Shown piece after piece: positions 8,386 through 16,070 of a DNA stretch of 64,000 nt; position 1 is the first letter of the stretch; the number at the start of each line of letters is the position of its first letter. A model generated the notes under the pieces. That model was not told the DNA's origin. It saw only the letters and a program-made list of their open reading frames with translations, and searched no databases. Both the position numbers and the translations under genes were made by a program. Origin of the DNA: Novosphingobium sp. MD-1 (lineage in GTDB: Bacteria; Pseudomonadota; Alphaproteobacteria; Sphingomonadales; Sphingomonadaceae); NCBI RefSeq assembly GCF_001014975.1, contig NZ_BBXA01000029.1, forward strand, positions 62,001 to 126,000. Reading direction: 5' to 3'.

Positions 8386-9909
8386 TCAGGCCCGGGACAG
8401 GAGATCGGACAAAAGCTCGGCAATTTGCTTGGCAAGTAGTGGCGGGACCGCATTGCCGACTTGTACATACTGCTGTGTCCGGTTGCCCTCGAAAAAATAG
8501 TTGTCGGGGAATGTCTGCAACCTCGCGGCTTCGCGGACAGTCAGGCTACGGCATTGCATTGGATCGGGATGGATGAAGTAATGCCCGTCCTTTGAGATGT
8601 GGCTGGTTACGGTGGTTGACGGGGCATCCCAGGTCTGAACCCTGAACCGGTCGGCGAACTTGCCACTTTCCCAGTTGCGGTGATCGGGAGCGAGGCCCGG
8701 GGGAAATTCCTGCGCCTTGGGTGACCGGCCGAAAACTTCCGCGAACGTTGCTGCGAAAGCGTATCGCGCAAGGTCTCCAGCCATGTGGCCACGGCTCTCG
8801 TGATTGGGCAGTGCGCCGACTCTTGCATCTACTAGCCAGTCGGCAAGACGGTTGTCGCGGATTGGCCCGGGGCTAGTGCTTGTTCTGGGTGGCATCGTGT
8901 CCACCCCCGGCATGCTATCCGCATGTGACCTCAACCGTCGCGCAACATCCTTGAGGTCTGTTGCATGAGCATCGCACGCGGTCGCCGCTTCACGAAATGC
9001 GCTCATTGCTGCCGTGCGCCAGCCTTCCGGCGTATCAGCCGTTCGGCTCAGGCCGCTCCGTAGCCTTGGCATGCCCTCCAGCACATCCCTGACCGTCACC
9101 TTCACAGGACTGGCGAGGAGGGGCTGAAGCGCCCCGGTTGGCAAGCCACGGCGGATAAGGACATCAGTCCGAATGCCCAGCAGTATGACCCGGTGCCGGG
9201 CCTGGGGGATGCCAAATTCCTCGGCGCGCACAATGTGCCCGTACATACCCCCGCGCGTATCGGCGACGAGGGGCAGGATATGGTAGTTGTCGACCTTCCC
9301 GCCAGCGGACCTCAGATCGGCCATGATCCGGGCGATCATGCCGACCCCATTTACCTTTGCCGAAAGCATGCCCTTCACATTCTCCATCACGAACGCAACG
9401 GGTTGAAGCTGTTCAAGAATGTGGATGTATTCGCGGTATAGGAAATGGCGGTGATCGGAAGCCGCGTCGTAATTGGCGATCCCCCGGTTTCTCGCCCGGC
9501 CGACGAGCGAATAGGCTTGGCAGGGCGGTCCACCGATCAAGACGGTCCTGTCTCCGGCGTTTTCGCGTATTTTCCGGAGAGCCGGACCAAGCCATTCCCG
9601 CGCGCTGTCACTGCCAAGTTCCAGCATGGTGGTCTCGCGGACAGCGGCCTCCCACTCGGCGGGATGCAGGTCCATCAGCCGCTCTCGCGAAATCCGTCCA
9701 GAGATGTAGTCGTAGTAGCTGATCGGCAACTCGGAGAACTGACGGGTGAACGCGCGCAGCCGCAATGTGGCAAAAGCCGAAGGTTCCTTTTCCACCGAGA
9801 GGGCTATGTCGAAAATGCGCTCGCCACCCGCGTCACGCAGTGAAGAAAAGCCCTCCGCAAGGCCGCCTGGACCTGCGAAAATATCAACTGTCTTGAAATT
9901 CGAGCTCAT
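8386..9909 (-). CDS. DNA (cytosine-5) methyltransferase
   Basis: This 507-aa enzyme transfers a methyl group from S-adenosylmethionine to carbon 5 of cytosine. Motif I is DIFAGPGGLAEGF (residues 9-21), the catalytic PPCQAYS holds C130, motif VI is ENV (176-178), motif VIII QARHR (236-240), and motifs IX-X are LTVREAARLQTFPDNYFF and QVGNAVPPLLA near the C-terminus. The long stretch between VIII and IX is the target-recognition domain; its specificity cannot be read. ATG 9909 was chosen because motif I begins at once after it; an upstream in-frame start at 9933 is possible. It is divergent from the Vsr gene and convergent with AIPR, and probably protects host DNA from the operon nuclease. Confidence 0.96.
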   Translation of the reverse strand: MSSNFKTVDIFAGPGGLAEGFSSLRDAGGERIFDIALSVEKEPSAFATLRLRAFTRQFSELPISYYDYISGRISRERLMDLHPAEWEAAVRETTMLELGSDSAREWLGPALRKIRENAGDRTVLIGGPPCQAYSLVGRARNRGIANYDAASDHRHFLYREYIHILEQLQPVAFVMENVKGMLSAKVNGVGMIARIMADLRSAGGKVDNYHILPLVADTRGGMYGHIVRAEEFGIPQARHRVILLGIRTDVLIRRGLPTGALQPLLASPVKVTVRDVLEGMPRLRSGLSRTADTPEGWRTAAMSAFREAATACDAHATDLKDVARRLRSHADSMPGVDTMPPRTSTSPGPIRDNRLADWLVDARVGALPNHESRGHMAGDLARYAFAATFAEVFGRSPKAQEFPPGLAPDHRNWESGKFADRFRVQTWDAPSTTVTSHISKDGHYFIHPDPMQCRSLTVREAARLQTFPDNYFFEGNRTQQYVQVGNAVPPLLAKQIAELLSDLLSRA

Positions 9910-9974
9910 CGATCGACTTATTCCTGTTTGCATGCCTATTACCAGGTCGGTACCAGGTGGCCAGGAAAATTGAA
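9910..9974. promoter_or_regulatory. Divergent promoter region with three CCAGG sites
   Basis: The 65-bp gap between the methyltransferase and vsr genes must hold both promoters. It contains the direct repeat TACCAGGT at 9940-9947 and 9951-9958, and CCAGG at 9942-9946, 9953-9957 and 9961-9965. CCWGG is the classic site of Dcm/Vsr pairs, so the sites could let methylation or protein binding control both genes. That role is inference. Confidence 0.5.
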
Positions 9975-10397
9975 GTGGCCGATATTGTGGATACCGAAAC
10001 CCGCTCCCGGATGATGTCCGGGATCAGGGGCAAGAACACAAAGCCGGAAATGACCGTCCGGCGCGCGCTCCATGCCATGGGCTATCGGTATCGGCTTCAC
10101 GCCCGCGAACTGCCTGGAAAGCCCGACATTGTCTTTCGCCGCCGGCGGCTCGCTATTTTCGTTCACGGCTGTTTCTGGCACCGGCACCCGGATCCCTCTT
10201 GCAAACTCGCGCGGATGCCGAAGAGCCGCGTCGAGTTCTGGGAGCCTAAACTTGAGGGCAACCGCGCGAGGGACGGGGCCAATGTGGCGGCACTCGAGGC
10301 GATGGGATGGAAAGTCTTGCTTGTATGGGAATGCCAGCTGGGCAACATGGAATCATTGCGAAAGGCGCTGCTGAGGTTCCTTGAGGGAAGGGGCTGA
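9975..10397 (+). CDS. vsr: Very short patch repair (Vsr) DNA mismatch endonuclease
   Basis: The 140-aa product matches Vsr endonucleases, which nick beside T:G mismatches made by deamination of 5-methylcytosine and so limit mutation at methylated sites. The signature MSGIRGKNTKPE is followed by the catalytic aspartate D51 in KPDIVF, the metal and DNA-contacting block HGCFWHRHP (64-72), and VWEC near the C-terminus. GTG 9975 gives the usual N-terminus ADIVDTETRSRMMSG and has AGGA 9 nt upstream; an earlier in-frame GTG at 9957 would add six residues. Pairing with the divergent cytosine methyltransferase is typical. In this operon setting the protein could also serve as a strand-cleaving restriction subunit. 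Confidence 0.94.
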   Translation: MADIVDTETRSRMMSGIRGKNTKPEMTVRRALHAMGYRYRLHARELPGKPDIVFRRRRLAIFVHGCFWHRHPDPSCKLARMPKSRVEFWEPKLEGNRARDGANVAALEAMGWKVLLVWECQLGNMESLRKALLRFLEGRG

Positions 10398-10556
10398 GGG
10401 CGATCAACTGATCGCAAGTTCTGACGGACTTGGTCTGCGCTAGGGCGGGGCCTGCCCTCAACCTGCAAGATCGCAGGAACATATCGTTTCTGGATTGCTG
10501 TTGGTAGTGGACTGCGGCAATTTGGGCGAACTGCCTTAAATCCATCTGGGGGTTTT
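10398..10556. other. Intergenic region with short palindromes
   Basis: These 159 bases between vsr and the YaaW-like gene hold no gene. GCGATCA-AC-TGATCGC at 10400-10415 starts just after the vsr stop, and AGGGC/GCCCT (10442-10457) can form a second small stem. They could serve as a terminator or operator; no T-run follows, so neither role is firm. Confidence 0.35.
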
Positions 10557-12209
10557 GTGACCGATCAGGCTGCAAACGAATGCTCGTGTGACCTTTATGA
10601 CGTTCTCGACCATGCCAACAACGACGAGCTTGCGCCAATCGTCAATCTTCTGATCGACTCGCCTTTTAGTTATCTCAAGCATGCGCGCGCCTATCTGCGC
10701 TACAGCCCTGACCATGGGCGCTATCGAGACCAAATCGCCGACGATATCTATCGCCTCGGTTTTTGGCTGTCCGCAGGCTTAACCACCCCATCGGGGAGCA
10801 TGGATCGTGAAAAGCACAGTTATGCTGATCTGCTCGCCATAGCATGCAAGCAGATCGGCATTCCCGTCGCTGGTCTCGATGTCGCCCAGCGCGAAGCGAT
10901 GCTCGTTAATGTATTTGCCAGGCAACACCTTTTGACTGCGGAGCCCGCAGACCGCGCCGCGCTGGTTAGCGAGGCCGCAAAGGCGGCTGGAAAAGCGGCG
11001 TCTGGGGTAATGAGCACCAATGCATGGCTGCCGTTCGTCTCGGCGTTGGTCGAGATCAGCTACCTGCGTGGAATCATGACAGCAGATGGTCGGCTGGTGG
11101 ACGCGGTCGGCACGGCTGAGGCTACCGTGCCGGCTCGACGGGTTGAGTACGGTAATGCGGTCAGCATTGTCGGCGATGATGGGCAGCATGCATTTTCGCT
11201 CGCGACAGTTCCGCAGGATCATGCCGAGGGTTGGAGTTTCATCGTGCCTGATGGCCGGACTATCAGCAAGCTGACACCCTTCATTCAGGCTTTGCAGCCC
11301 TTTTTCAACGCCGAACAGATGCTTGCGGGAAAGCACATCTATAGTTCCGAAGTGGCGCTTTCTTGGAGCGACAAGGTCGGCGGCTTTGTTGGGGTGGCCA
11401 AGGGGAACAAGGGTATGGCAGACCTACAACAGGTCGCTGCCATTGGCATTTCTGGCCCAGCGATTTTGCTGACTGCAGCCACTGCCATTGCCCAACAACA
11501 GCAGATGCAGCGCATTGAAGAAGGGCTCGACGAAATCAAAGCGATGCTTGCCGAAGTTTCGCGCTTTCAGCAAGACGAGCGCCATTCGATCTTGACGGGT
11601 GCGATCCGCTATTTCCGGCAAATAGCACGGGCAGTATTGTCTGGCGAACTTGCTCCCGAAGTGCTGCACTCCATCGAGAATCATGAGGCCGAGTTGATCA
11701 AGATACACGATCATCTCGTGAAGGATCTGCGTGCAGCAACGGAAGCATTGCGAGCGATCAAGAAGGATACTTTTGGGTCGAGCAAATACGTCAAGGCGCT
11801 CCAAGAAGCCCAGGCGACTGTCATGAGCCGGTACGACGAAATCTTGCTCTGTCTGCGTGCGCGGGCATGTGGCTTTCAGTTGATGTCTGCCTATCCTGGG
11901 CGTGAAACCGGCAAGCAGGCGCGTTTCGATGCCATCGCCGAGGATTTTCGTCCGTTTCTGCCGGATGGCGAGGCCACGGCAACAATCGATCGGGTGCTGC
12001 GTGAAAAACTACAGGCGATCTCATCCTACGAGAGCAAGATGGCGCTGCTGGCCAGTGAAAACACTTTGTTCGATAATATTGTCAGAGGCGATCGCGCGAT
12101 CATGGCGGCGATGAAGCCGGCGCTGTCGATTGAGGCCCAGAGCAGCGATGCAGTCGTGATCGACTTTCAAATCGAGGCAGGCGAGGTTGTCGGGGTCCGG
12201 ATGGGTTGA
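10557..12209 (+). CDS. Uncharacterised protein with YaaW-like N-terminal domain
   Basis: The 550-aa protein starts at GTG 10557, 7 nt after GGGGG. Its first about 110 residues (CDLYDVLDHANNDELAPIV, then YSPDHGRYRDQIADDIYRLG and YADLLAIACKQIG) resemble the YaaW/UPF0174 (DUF3944) family, whose function is unknown. The middle is unassigned. Around residues 300-320 a hydrophobic stretch rich in Ala, Gly, Ile and Leu could be one membrane segment, followed by a charged helix (QQQMQRIEEGLDEIKAML) that looks like a coiled coil; the rest is predicted mainly helical. Its place between the Vsr gene and the integrase remnant makes it part of the island. A role as an extra effector or membrane-acting abortive factor is possible but not shown. 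Confidence 0.8.
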   Translation: MTDQAANECSCDLYDVLDHANNDELAPIVNLLIDSPFSYLKHARAYLRYSPDHGRYRDQIADDIYRLGFWLSAGLTTPSGSMDREKHSYADLLAIACKQIGIPVAGLDVAQREAMLVNVFARQHLLTAEPADRAALVSEAAKAAGKAASGVMSTNAWLPFVSALVEISYLRGIMTADGRLVDAVGTAEATVPARRVEYGNAVSIVGDDGQHAFSLATVPQDHAEGWSFIVPDGRTISKLTPFIQALQPFFNAEQMLAGKHIYSSEVALSWSDKVGGFVGVAKGNKGMADLQQVAAIGISGPAILLTAATAIAQQQQMQRIEEGLDEIKAMLAEVSRFQQDERHSILTGAIRYFRQIARAVLSGELAPEVLHSIENHEAELIKIHDHLVKDLRAATEALRAIKKDTFGSSKYVKALQEAQATVMSRYDEILLCLRARACGFQLMSAYPGRETGKQARFDAIAEDFRPFLPDGEATATIDRVLREKLQAISSYESKMALLASENTLFDNIVRGDRAIMAAMKPALSIEAQSSDAVVIDFQIEAGEVVGVRMG

Positions 12210-12539
12210 ACGGTTCATCTTGATGCGCTGAAGTTCGTATCGAATTTTATGGCTCCAATTATGGCAATCTCGGAAAGTTATAAATTATCATTTTAATTCA
12301 AGTGTTATTATGTCCCTCCCGCTCCGCCAAATTATATTCATTTTCTTTGATTGATTTCGGATTGGGCCGCCGGTTCCCATAACCGCTCCCCGATGGGCGC
12401 TGCGCTCGAGGCGAACGCCAGCGGCTGGATTCGCTCCATCGGCGCACACCTCAACATTTCTCAACGTGAGCGGGGCAAGCGTCCAGTGTGCTAATCGGGC
12501 AGCCATGCCGCTGCCAGCCGTGGAAGCTGGAAACTCATA
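12210..12539. other. AT-rich spacer at island end
   Basis: Bases 12230-12350 are clearly richer in A and T than the surroundings and hold no supported gene. They contain the tRNA-Ser 3' fragment at 12313-12329. The remainder up to the integrase remnant shows only unsupported open frames and is probably scar DNA from insertion and deletion events. Confidence 0.5.
12313..12329 (+). other. tRNA-Ser 3'-end remnant, candidate att site
   Basis: TCCCTCCCGCTCCGCCA is what the 3' end of a tRNA-Ser gene looks like: the T-stem 3' strand CCCTC, the acceptor strand CCGCTCC, a discriminator G and CCA. The rest of the tRNA is absent, as upstream bases diverge. Such fragments are left when an element integrates at a tRNA gene. 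It sits in an AT-rich spacer. The match is short, so chance is not excluded. Confidence 0.4.
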
Positions 12540-13137
12540 CACACCGAACGCGACAAGTCGCGGCTCGAAATGGCTGGCTTGTGCGGGTTGCGAGCGAGCA
12601 GTTCCTCATTGATGGCCCAGTTCAGAAAGCTGCGCCTGTTCGACATAATCGAGTTGGCGTTCGCCGCGCGGATGATCTTGATGCCGCCACCCAGCCGTGC
12701 TCGCTCCGCTGCCTCGCGGGGGCGACAGCTTCGGAAAGGCTTGGCGGGGTTGGCAGAAAGGAATCGAAGAACGTCCGGCAGGTCACGGCAATGCGTTCGC
12801 GAGACGAAAGCACAGGCGTCGCCTGGCCAATCACCGCGATGGTGAGCTCGCGGCTCGTTTCAGACGCCTCCCGCGTATTAGCAGACCAAGCGCGCGTCGG
12901 ATCGTCGATGTAGCTGCAATACGCTTCGCCAGACATGAGGTCGTCACCAGACTGGATGCTCGCGGGTGGCGATGGAGCGATCTCAAGGAAGCGCGCGCCG
13001 GGATCGTCGTTCAGCGGTTGGAGGAGCGTTGCATCGACCGGGAGGCGCGTGCAGCAGGCGTTGAGCATCAACCGGAATATGCTGTGGCGATAGTAGAGCT
13101 TGTGCCCCCGTCGAAGCACGCCATGCGGCAAATCTCG
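12540..13137 (-). pseudogene. Decayed tyrosine recombinase (integrase) beside tRNA-Leu
   Basis: Reading leftwards from the tRNA, the translation shows pieces of a tyrosine-type integrase in different frames. The N-terminal part is LPHGVLRRGHKLYYRHSI (like the DUF6538 start of alphaproteobacterial integrases). A core-binding piece, DDPTRAWSANTREASETSR followed by AVIGQATPV, is in the same frame. A later piece in another frame (bases near 12590-12660) reads FLNWAINEELLARNPHKP. The catalytic C-terminal domain with the R-H-R-Y residues is missing. At least one frameshift and a deletion have occurred, so the gene is dead. Position right after the tRNA 3' end marks the integration point of the island. 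Boundaries are approximate. Confidence 0.75.
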
Positions 13138-13217
13138 AAGCCGTTTGCCGCAGCGAAGGCTCTCCGGGGACCGTCTTTCCGACGATCCCCGTGCATTATC
13201 AATGCTTTGAGAACAAG

Positions 13218-13305
13218 TGGTGCCCAGAAGAGGACTCGAACCTCCACGCCCTTTCGAGCGCCGCCACCTGAAGACGGTGCGTCTACCAATTCCGCCATCT
13301 GGGCA
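13218..13305 (-). tRNA. tRNA-Leu (anticodon CAG)
   Basis: Read on the minus strand, the gene starts GCCCAGATGGCGGAATTGG and ends with the matching acceptor strand TGGGC, discriminator A and an encoded CCA (13218-13220). The anticodon stem is CCGTC/GGCGG with loop TTCAGGT, giving anticodon CAG for CUG codons. A long variable arm (GGCGCTCGAAAGGGCG region) and the T-arm GGTTCGAGTCC fit the leucine class. It is the likely attachment site of the defence island, whose integrase remnant lies directly beyond its 3' end. Confidence 0.97.
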
Positions 13306-13508
13306 CGGAGGCGATGGGCCAGAACGCTCATCGCCGGGTAGGAGCGCGCCGATACGGGATGGATTCGCGGGTGTCAACCGCGACGTGTCGAATGGTGCCG
13401 ACTCTTTTTCTAGGCCATTGAATTTGGCCATTGCAGCGTGCAAAGGCTTTCGCACGCGCGGCGGGCAATCCGGTCCGCGCACGGCTATTTTCTGGCGGGT
13501 TGACGGAT

Positions 13509-14471
13509 ATGGGCAAGGGCAGGACGCGCGATCTTGAAGGCAGGCTGGTCACGTTGATCGGCGGCAGCGGCTTTTTCGGCACGCATCTGGCGCAGGAACT
13601 GCTGGCACGCGGCGCGCGCCTGCGGATCTGCAGCCGGCATCCGGAAAAGGCGTTTCATCTCAAGCCGCTGGGCAATCTTGGCCAGGTGCAGTTCCTGCGC
13701 GTGGATGTGAACAAGCCTGATGCGGTCGCCGCCGCCGTCTTTGGTGCGGACGCGGTCGTGAACCTGGTCGGGGCCTTCAAGGGCGATCTCGACGCGATTC
13801 AAGGCGAGGGCGCCGGGCGCATCGCCGCCGCGGCGGCGCAGGCCGGGGCGGGCGCGTTCGTGCATATCTCGGCGCTGGGCGCCGACGCCGGGTCGCCCGT
13901 GGCCTACGCGCGGACCAAGGCCGAAGGCGAGGCGGCGGTGCGCGCCGCGTTCCCCGGCGCGACGATCCTGCGCCCGTCGGTGCTGTTTGGCGACGATGAC
14001 CAGTTCGTCACCATGTTCGGGCGGATCATCGCGGTGTTCCCGGTGGTGCCGGTATTCGGTCCGGATGCGCGGTTGCAGCCGCTGAGCGTGGACGACGCGG
14101 CCGAAGCGGTCGGCAACGCGTTGGCCCATCCTGAAGCCCATGCGGGCAAGGTCTATGAGCTGGCGGGTCCCGAAGTGATCACGATGGGCGATCTCAACCG
14201 CCGGATCGCCCGGGCGGAAGCGCGCGAGCGCACGTTCATCGATCTGCCCGATGGCGTGTCCGGCCTGATCGCGGCTTTCGGCTGGCTGCCCGGCGCACCG
14301 CTGACGCGGGACCAGTGGTTGCTGCTCAAGGCGGGTAGTGCCGCGACGGGAACGTTGCCGGGCATCCGCGACTTGGGCGTGCATCCGCGACCGCTGGCGC
14401 TGTTCCTGGAGCGGTGGATGGTTCGCTTCCGCAAGCAGGGCCGTTTCGGTTCCAAGCCCCGCGCGGCCTGA
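13509..14471 (+). CDS. NDUFA9-like NAD(P)-binding protein (atypical SDR)
   Basis: This 320-aa protein is an atypical short-chain dehydrogenase of the complex I NDUFA9 subunit family, also called NAD-dependent epimerase or NmrA-like. The Rossmann motif is LIGGSGFFGTHLAQELLARG close to the N-terminus, and SALGADAGSPVAYARTKAEGE holds the family's Ser-Tyr-Lys area. The C-terminal part (GPEVITMGDLNRRIA, then LTRDQWLLLK) matches the family. ATG 13509 starts just before the Rossmann strand; the longer open frame from 13431 has no support. In bacteria it is a probable quinone/NAD(P)-linked or complex I-associated factor of unclear role. It is the first core gene to the right of the tRNA-Leu and converges with the glutathione transferase gene. 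Confidence 0.9.
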   Translation: MGKGRTRDLEGRLVTLIGGSGFFGTHLAQELLARGARLRICSRHPEKAFHLKPLGNLGQVQFLRVDVNKPDAVAAAVFGADAVVNLVGAFKGDLDAIQGEGAGRIAAAAAQAGAGAFVHISALGADAGSPVAYARTKAEGEAAVRAAFPGATILRPSVLFGDDDQFVTMFGRIIAVFPVVPVFGPDARLQPLSVDDAAEAVGNALAHPEAHAGKVYELAGPEVITMGDLNRRIARAEARERTFIDLPDGVSGLIAAFGWLPGAPLTRDQWLLLKAGSAATGTLPGIRDLGVHPRPLALFLERWMVRFRKQGRFGSKPRAA

Positions 14472-14488
14472 TTCCTGCCAAGGCAGCG

Positions 14489-14515
14489 CGTGAACGCCGG
14501 GGTCAGGCGTTCACG
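14489..14515. terminator. Hairpin between convergent genes
   Basis: CGTGAACGCC (14489-14498) and GGCGTTCACG (14506-14515) form a perfect 10-bp stem with a 7-nt loop that contains the stop codon of the minus-strand gene. It lies 18 bp after the plus-strand stop. It could end transcription in both directions, although no T-run follows. Confidence 0.5.
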
Positions 14516-15174
14516 TCGCCATAGTGCGAGGGCGGCTGGATCACGTCCATGCGTTCGGACAGGAGCGGGCGGAAGCTGGGCCGGCTCTTGAACACCGAAT
14601 ACCAGCCGCGCGCCTGTTCGTGCTGTGACCAGTCGATGCCGCCGAGGTAGTCCGCCACCGAAATCTGCGCGGCGGCGGCAAGGTCGGCGAGGCTCATCGT
14701 TGCGCCGGCCAGCCAGGGACGGTTGTCGATCAGGTAGTCGATATAGTCGAGATGGGCGTTGGCCAGCCGCATCGCTTCACGCAGCAGACGGCTGTCCGGC
14801 GGCTGGCGGTAGATCAGCCGCTTGCGCATCCGTTCTTCCATCAGCGGGTGCGTTACGTCGGCGAAGAAATTTTCGTCGAATAGCGCCACCAGCCGGCGTA
14901 TTTCGGCGCGGTTGGCGGCGGTGCCGTTGATCATCGGCGTCTTGTCGACCGTTTCCTCGAAGTATTCGCAGATCGCCCGGCTGTCGACCAGCGTGATCTC
15001 GCGCTCCGGATTGTGCAGCACCGGCGTGCGGCCGGCGGGGTTCATGCGCGTGAATTCGTCGCGCTGTTCCCACGGATTTTCGCGCCACAGTTCATAGCCG
15101 ACACCCTTTTCGCTAAGCAGCAGGCGAACCTTGCGGCTGAACGGGCAAAGGGGAAACTGATAGAGTTGCCACAT
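14503..15174 (-). CDS. Glutathione S-transferase family protein
   Basis: The 223-aa product is a soluble glutathione transferase. The N-terminal thioredoxin-like domain runs from LYQFPLCPFSRKVRLLLSEKG through the cis-proline motif GRTPVL and the glutathione-binding DSRAICEYFEE. An all-helical C-terminal domain follows, with PWLAGATMSLADLAAAA as the usual N-capping box. CPFS has the cysteine position seen in beta-class and some other bacterial forms. ATG 15174 gives the normal family N-terminus; the longer frame from 15246 adds unrelated residues. The substrate is unknown. The gene stands alone, ending at the hairpin shared with the NDUFA9-like gene. Confidence 0.93.
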   Translation of the reverse strand: MWQLYQFPLCPFSRKVRLLLSEKGVGYELWRENPWEQRDEFTRMNPAGRTPVLHNPEREITLVDSRAICEYFEETVDKTPMINGTAANRAEIRRLVALFDENFFADVTHPLMEERMRKRLIYRQPPDSRLLREAMRLANAHLDYIDYLIDNRPWLAGATMSLADLAAAAQISVADYLGGIDWSQHEQARGWYSVFKSRPSFRPLLSERMDVIQPPSHYGDVNA

Positions 15175-15333
15175 GGGGACATTCCATGGCGCAGGGCCAC
15201 GGGCGAAGTCCAGCCGCCATCGGCGGGGTTCCCCACAATTTCGCATCCGCCTGGGGGAAGGCAGACGGGCGGCAGACGGTCGGAGCGGGCGGACGCGTCG
15301 GCGCGCGCTGCCCGCTCCGGGCAGGTCGAGATG

Positions 15334-15588
15334 CTATCCGAACAGGCGCAATCTTTCCCGCAGCGCGTCGATGGCGATCTTCTCGATACTGGCGGCCGGG
15401 CAATCGGCCGTCAGCAGCGAGGCGAGCGAACGCTGTTTCTGGCCGATCATGTCGATCGCCTGCAGGGTGGTCATGTGGCGGACGACGATATCGGGATCGA
15501 GGCAGAGCGACGCGCCAAGCGCTTCGACTTCCTGCGACAGTTCCTCAAGGACGATGGCGATCTGCCGGTGGGTTGCCTCCTGGTTCAT
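15334..15588 (-). CDS. Small conserved-looking protein at end of che operon
   Basis: This 84-aa protein is the last reading frame of the chemotaxis operon, starting 16 bp after cheW. It is predicted to be wholly helical, with no signal peptide or membrane segment. I recognise no family. Its leading part (HRQIAIVLEELSQEVEALGASLCLD) and the segment TTLQAIDMIGQKQRSLASLL look like amphipathic helices of a small four-helix-bundle protein. Association with CheA/CheW or with CheY dephosphorylation is possible from context only; CheZ is otherwise missing here. Confidence 0.7.
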   Translation of the reverse strand: MNQEATHRQIAIVLEELSQEVEALGASLCLDPDIVVRHMTTLQAIDMIGQKQRSLASLLTADCPAASIEKIAIDALRERLRLFG

Positions 15589-15604
15589 CGATATCCTCCA
15601 TGCG

Positions 15605-16048
15605 TCAGGCGGCTTCGGCGAGCTGGGCTTCGTTGCTCAGCGCGGCGAGGTTGAGAACCATGACCATGCGTTCGTCGATGGCGGCAAGCCCTTCGAGGAA
15701 CGGAATGACCGTGTCGTGGCCGGTGCTGGGCGGGGGCGGCTGCAACGCCTCTTCCGGCACGGTGACGATGTCGCTGACGGCATCCACGATCCATCCGCCG
15801 ATCTGGGCATCCATCTGGGTGACGATGATCGCGTGGCGGGGGGTGGGTTCGGTCGGGTTCCAGCCCAGGCGGGCGGCAAGATCGACCACGGGCAGCACGG
15901 TGCCACGCAGGTTGACCACGCCCGCGACATAGGAAGGCACGCGGGGCAGGCGCGTGGTGGGTGACCAGGCGCGGATCTCGCGGATGGACATGATGTCCAG
16001 CCCGAAGACCTGGCCTTCGACTTCGAAAGTGATCAGTTCGCGGATCAT
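15605..16048 (-). CDS. cheW: Chemotaxis coupling protein CheW
   Basis: The 147-aa CheW links the CheA kinase to chemoreceptors in the signalling array. The core shows the typical segments ITFEVEGQVFGLDIMSIREIR, LPRVPSYVAGVVNLRGTVLPVVDLAARLG (the NLRG receptor-contact loop) and GWIVDAVSDIV. ATG 16048 was chosen because GGAGA lies about 8 nt upstream and the family begins with this strand; the open frame extends to 16084 without support. The gene follows cheY by 22 bp and belongs to the seven- to eight-gene che operon read from 21410. Confidence 0.96.
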   Translation of the reverse strand: MIRELITFEVEGQVFGLDIMSIREIRAWSPTTRLPRVPSYVAGVVNLRGTVLPVVDLAARLGWNPTEPTPRHAIIVTQMDAQIGGWIVDAVSDIVTVPEEALQPPPPSTGHDTVIPFLEGLAAIDERMVMVLNLAALSNEAQLAEAA

Positions 16049-16070
16049 CGGCTTGTCTCCCGTCCAGCCA

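Noticed and set aside
12697..13341. 214-aa plus-strand frame crossing tRNA-Leu
   Set aside because: It overlaps both the integrase remnant and the tRNA and shows no family similarity.
12622..13482. 286-aa minus-strand frame over the tRNA-Leu gene
   Set aside because: An intact protein cannot be read through the tRNA gene; only its part left of the tRNA resembles integrase, and that continues in another frame, so it is annotated as a pseudogene.
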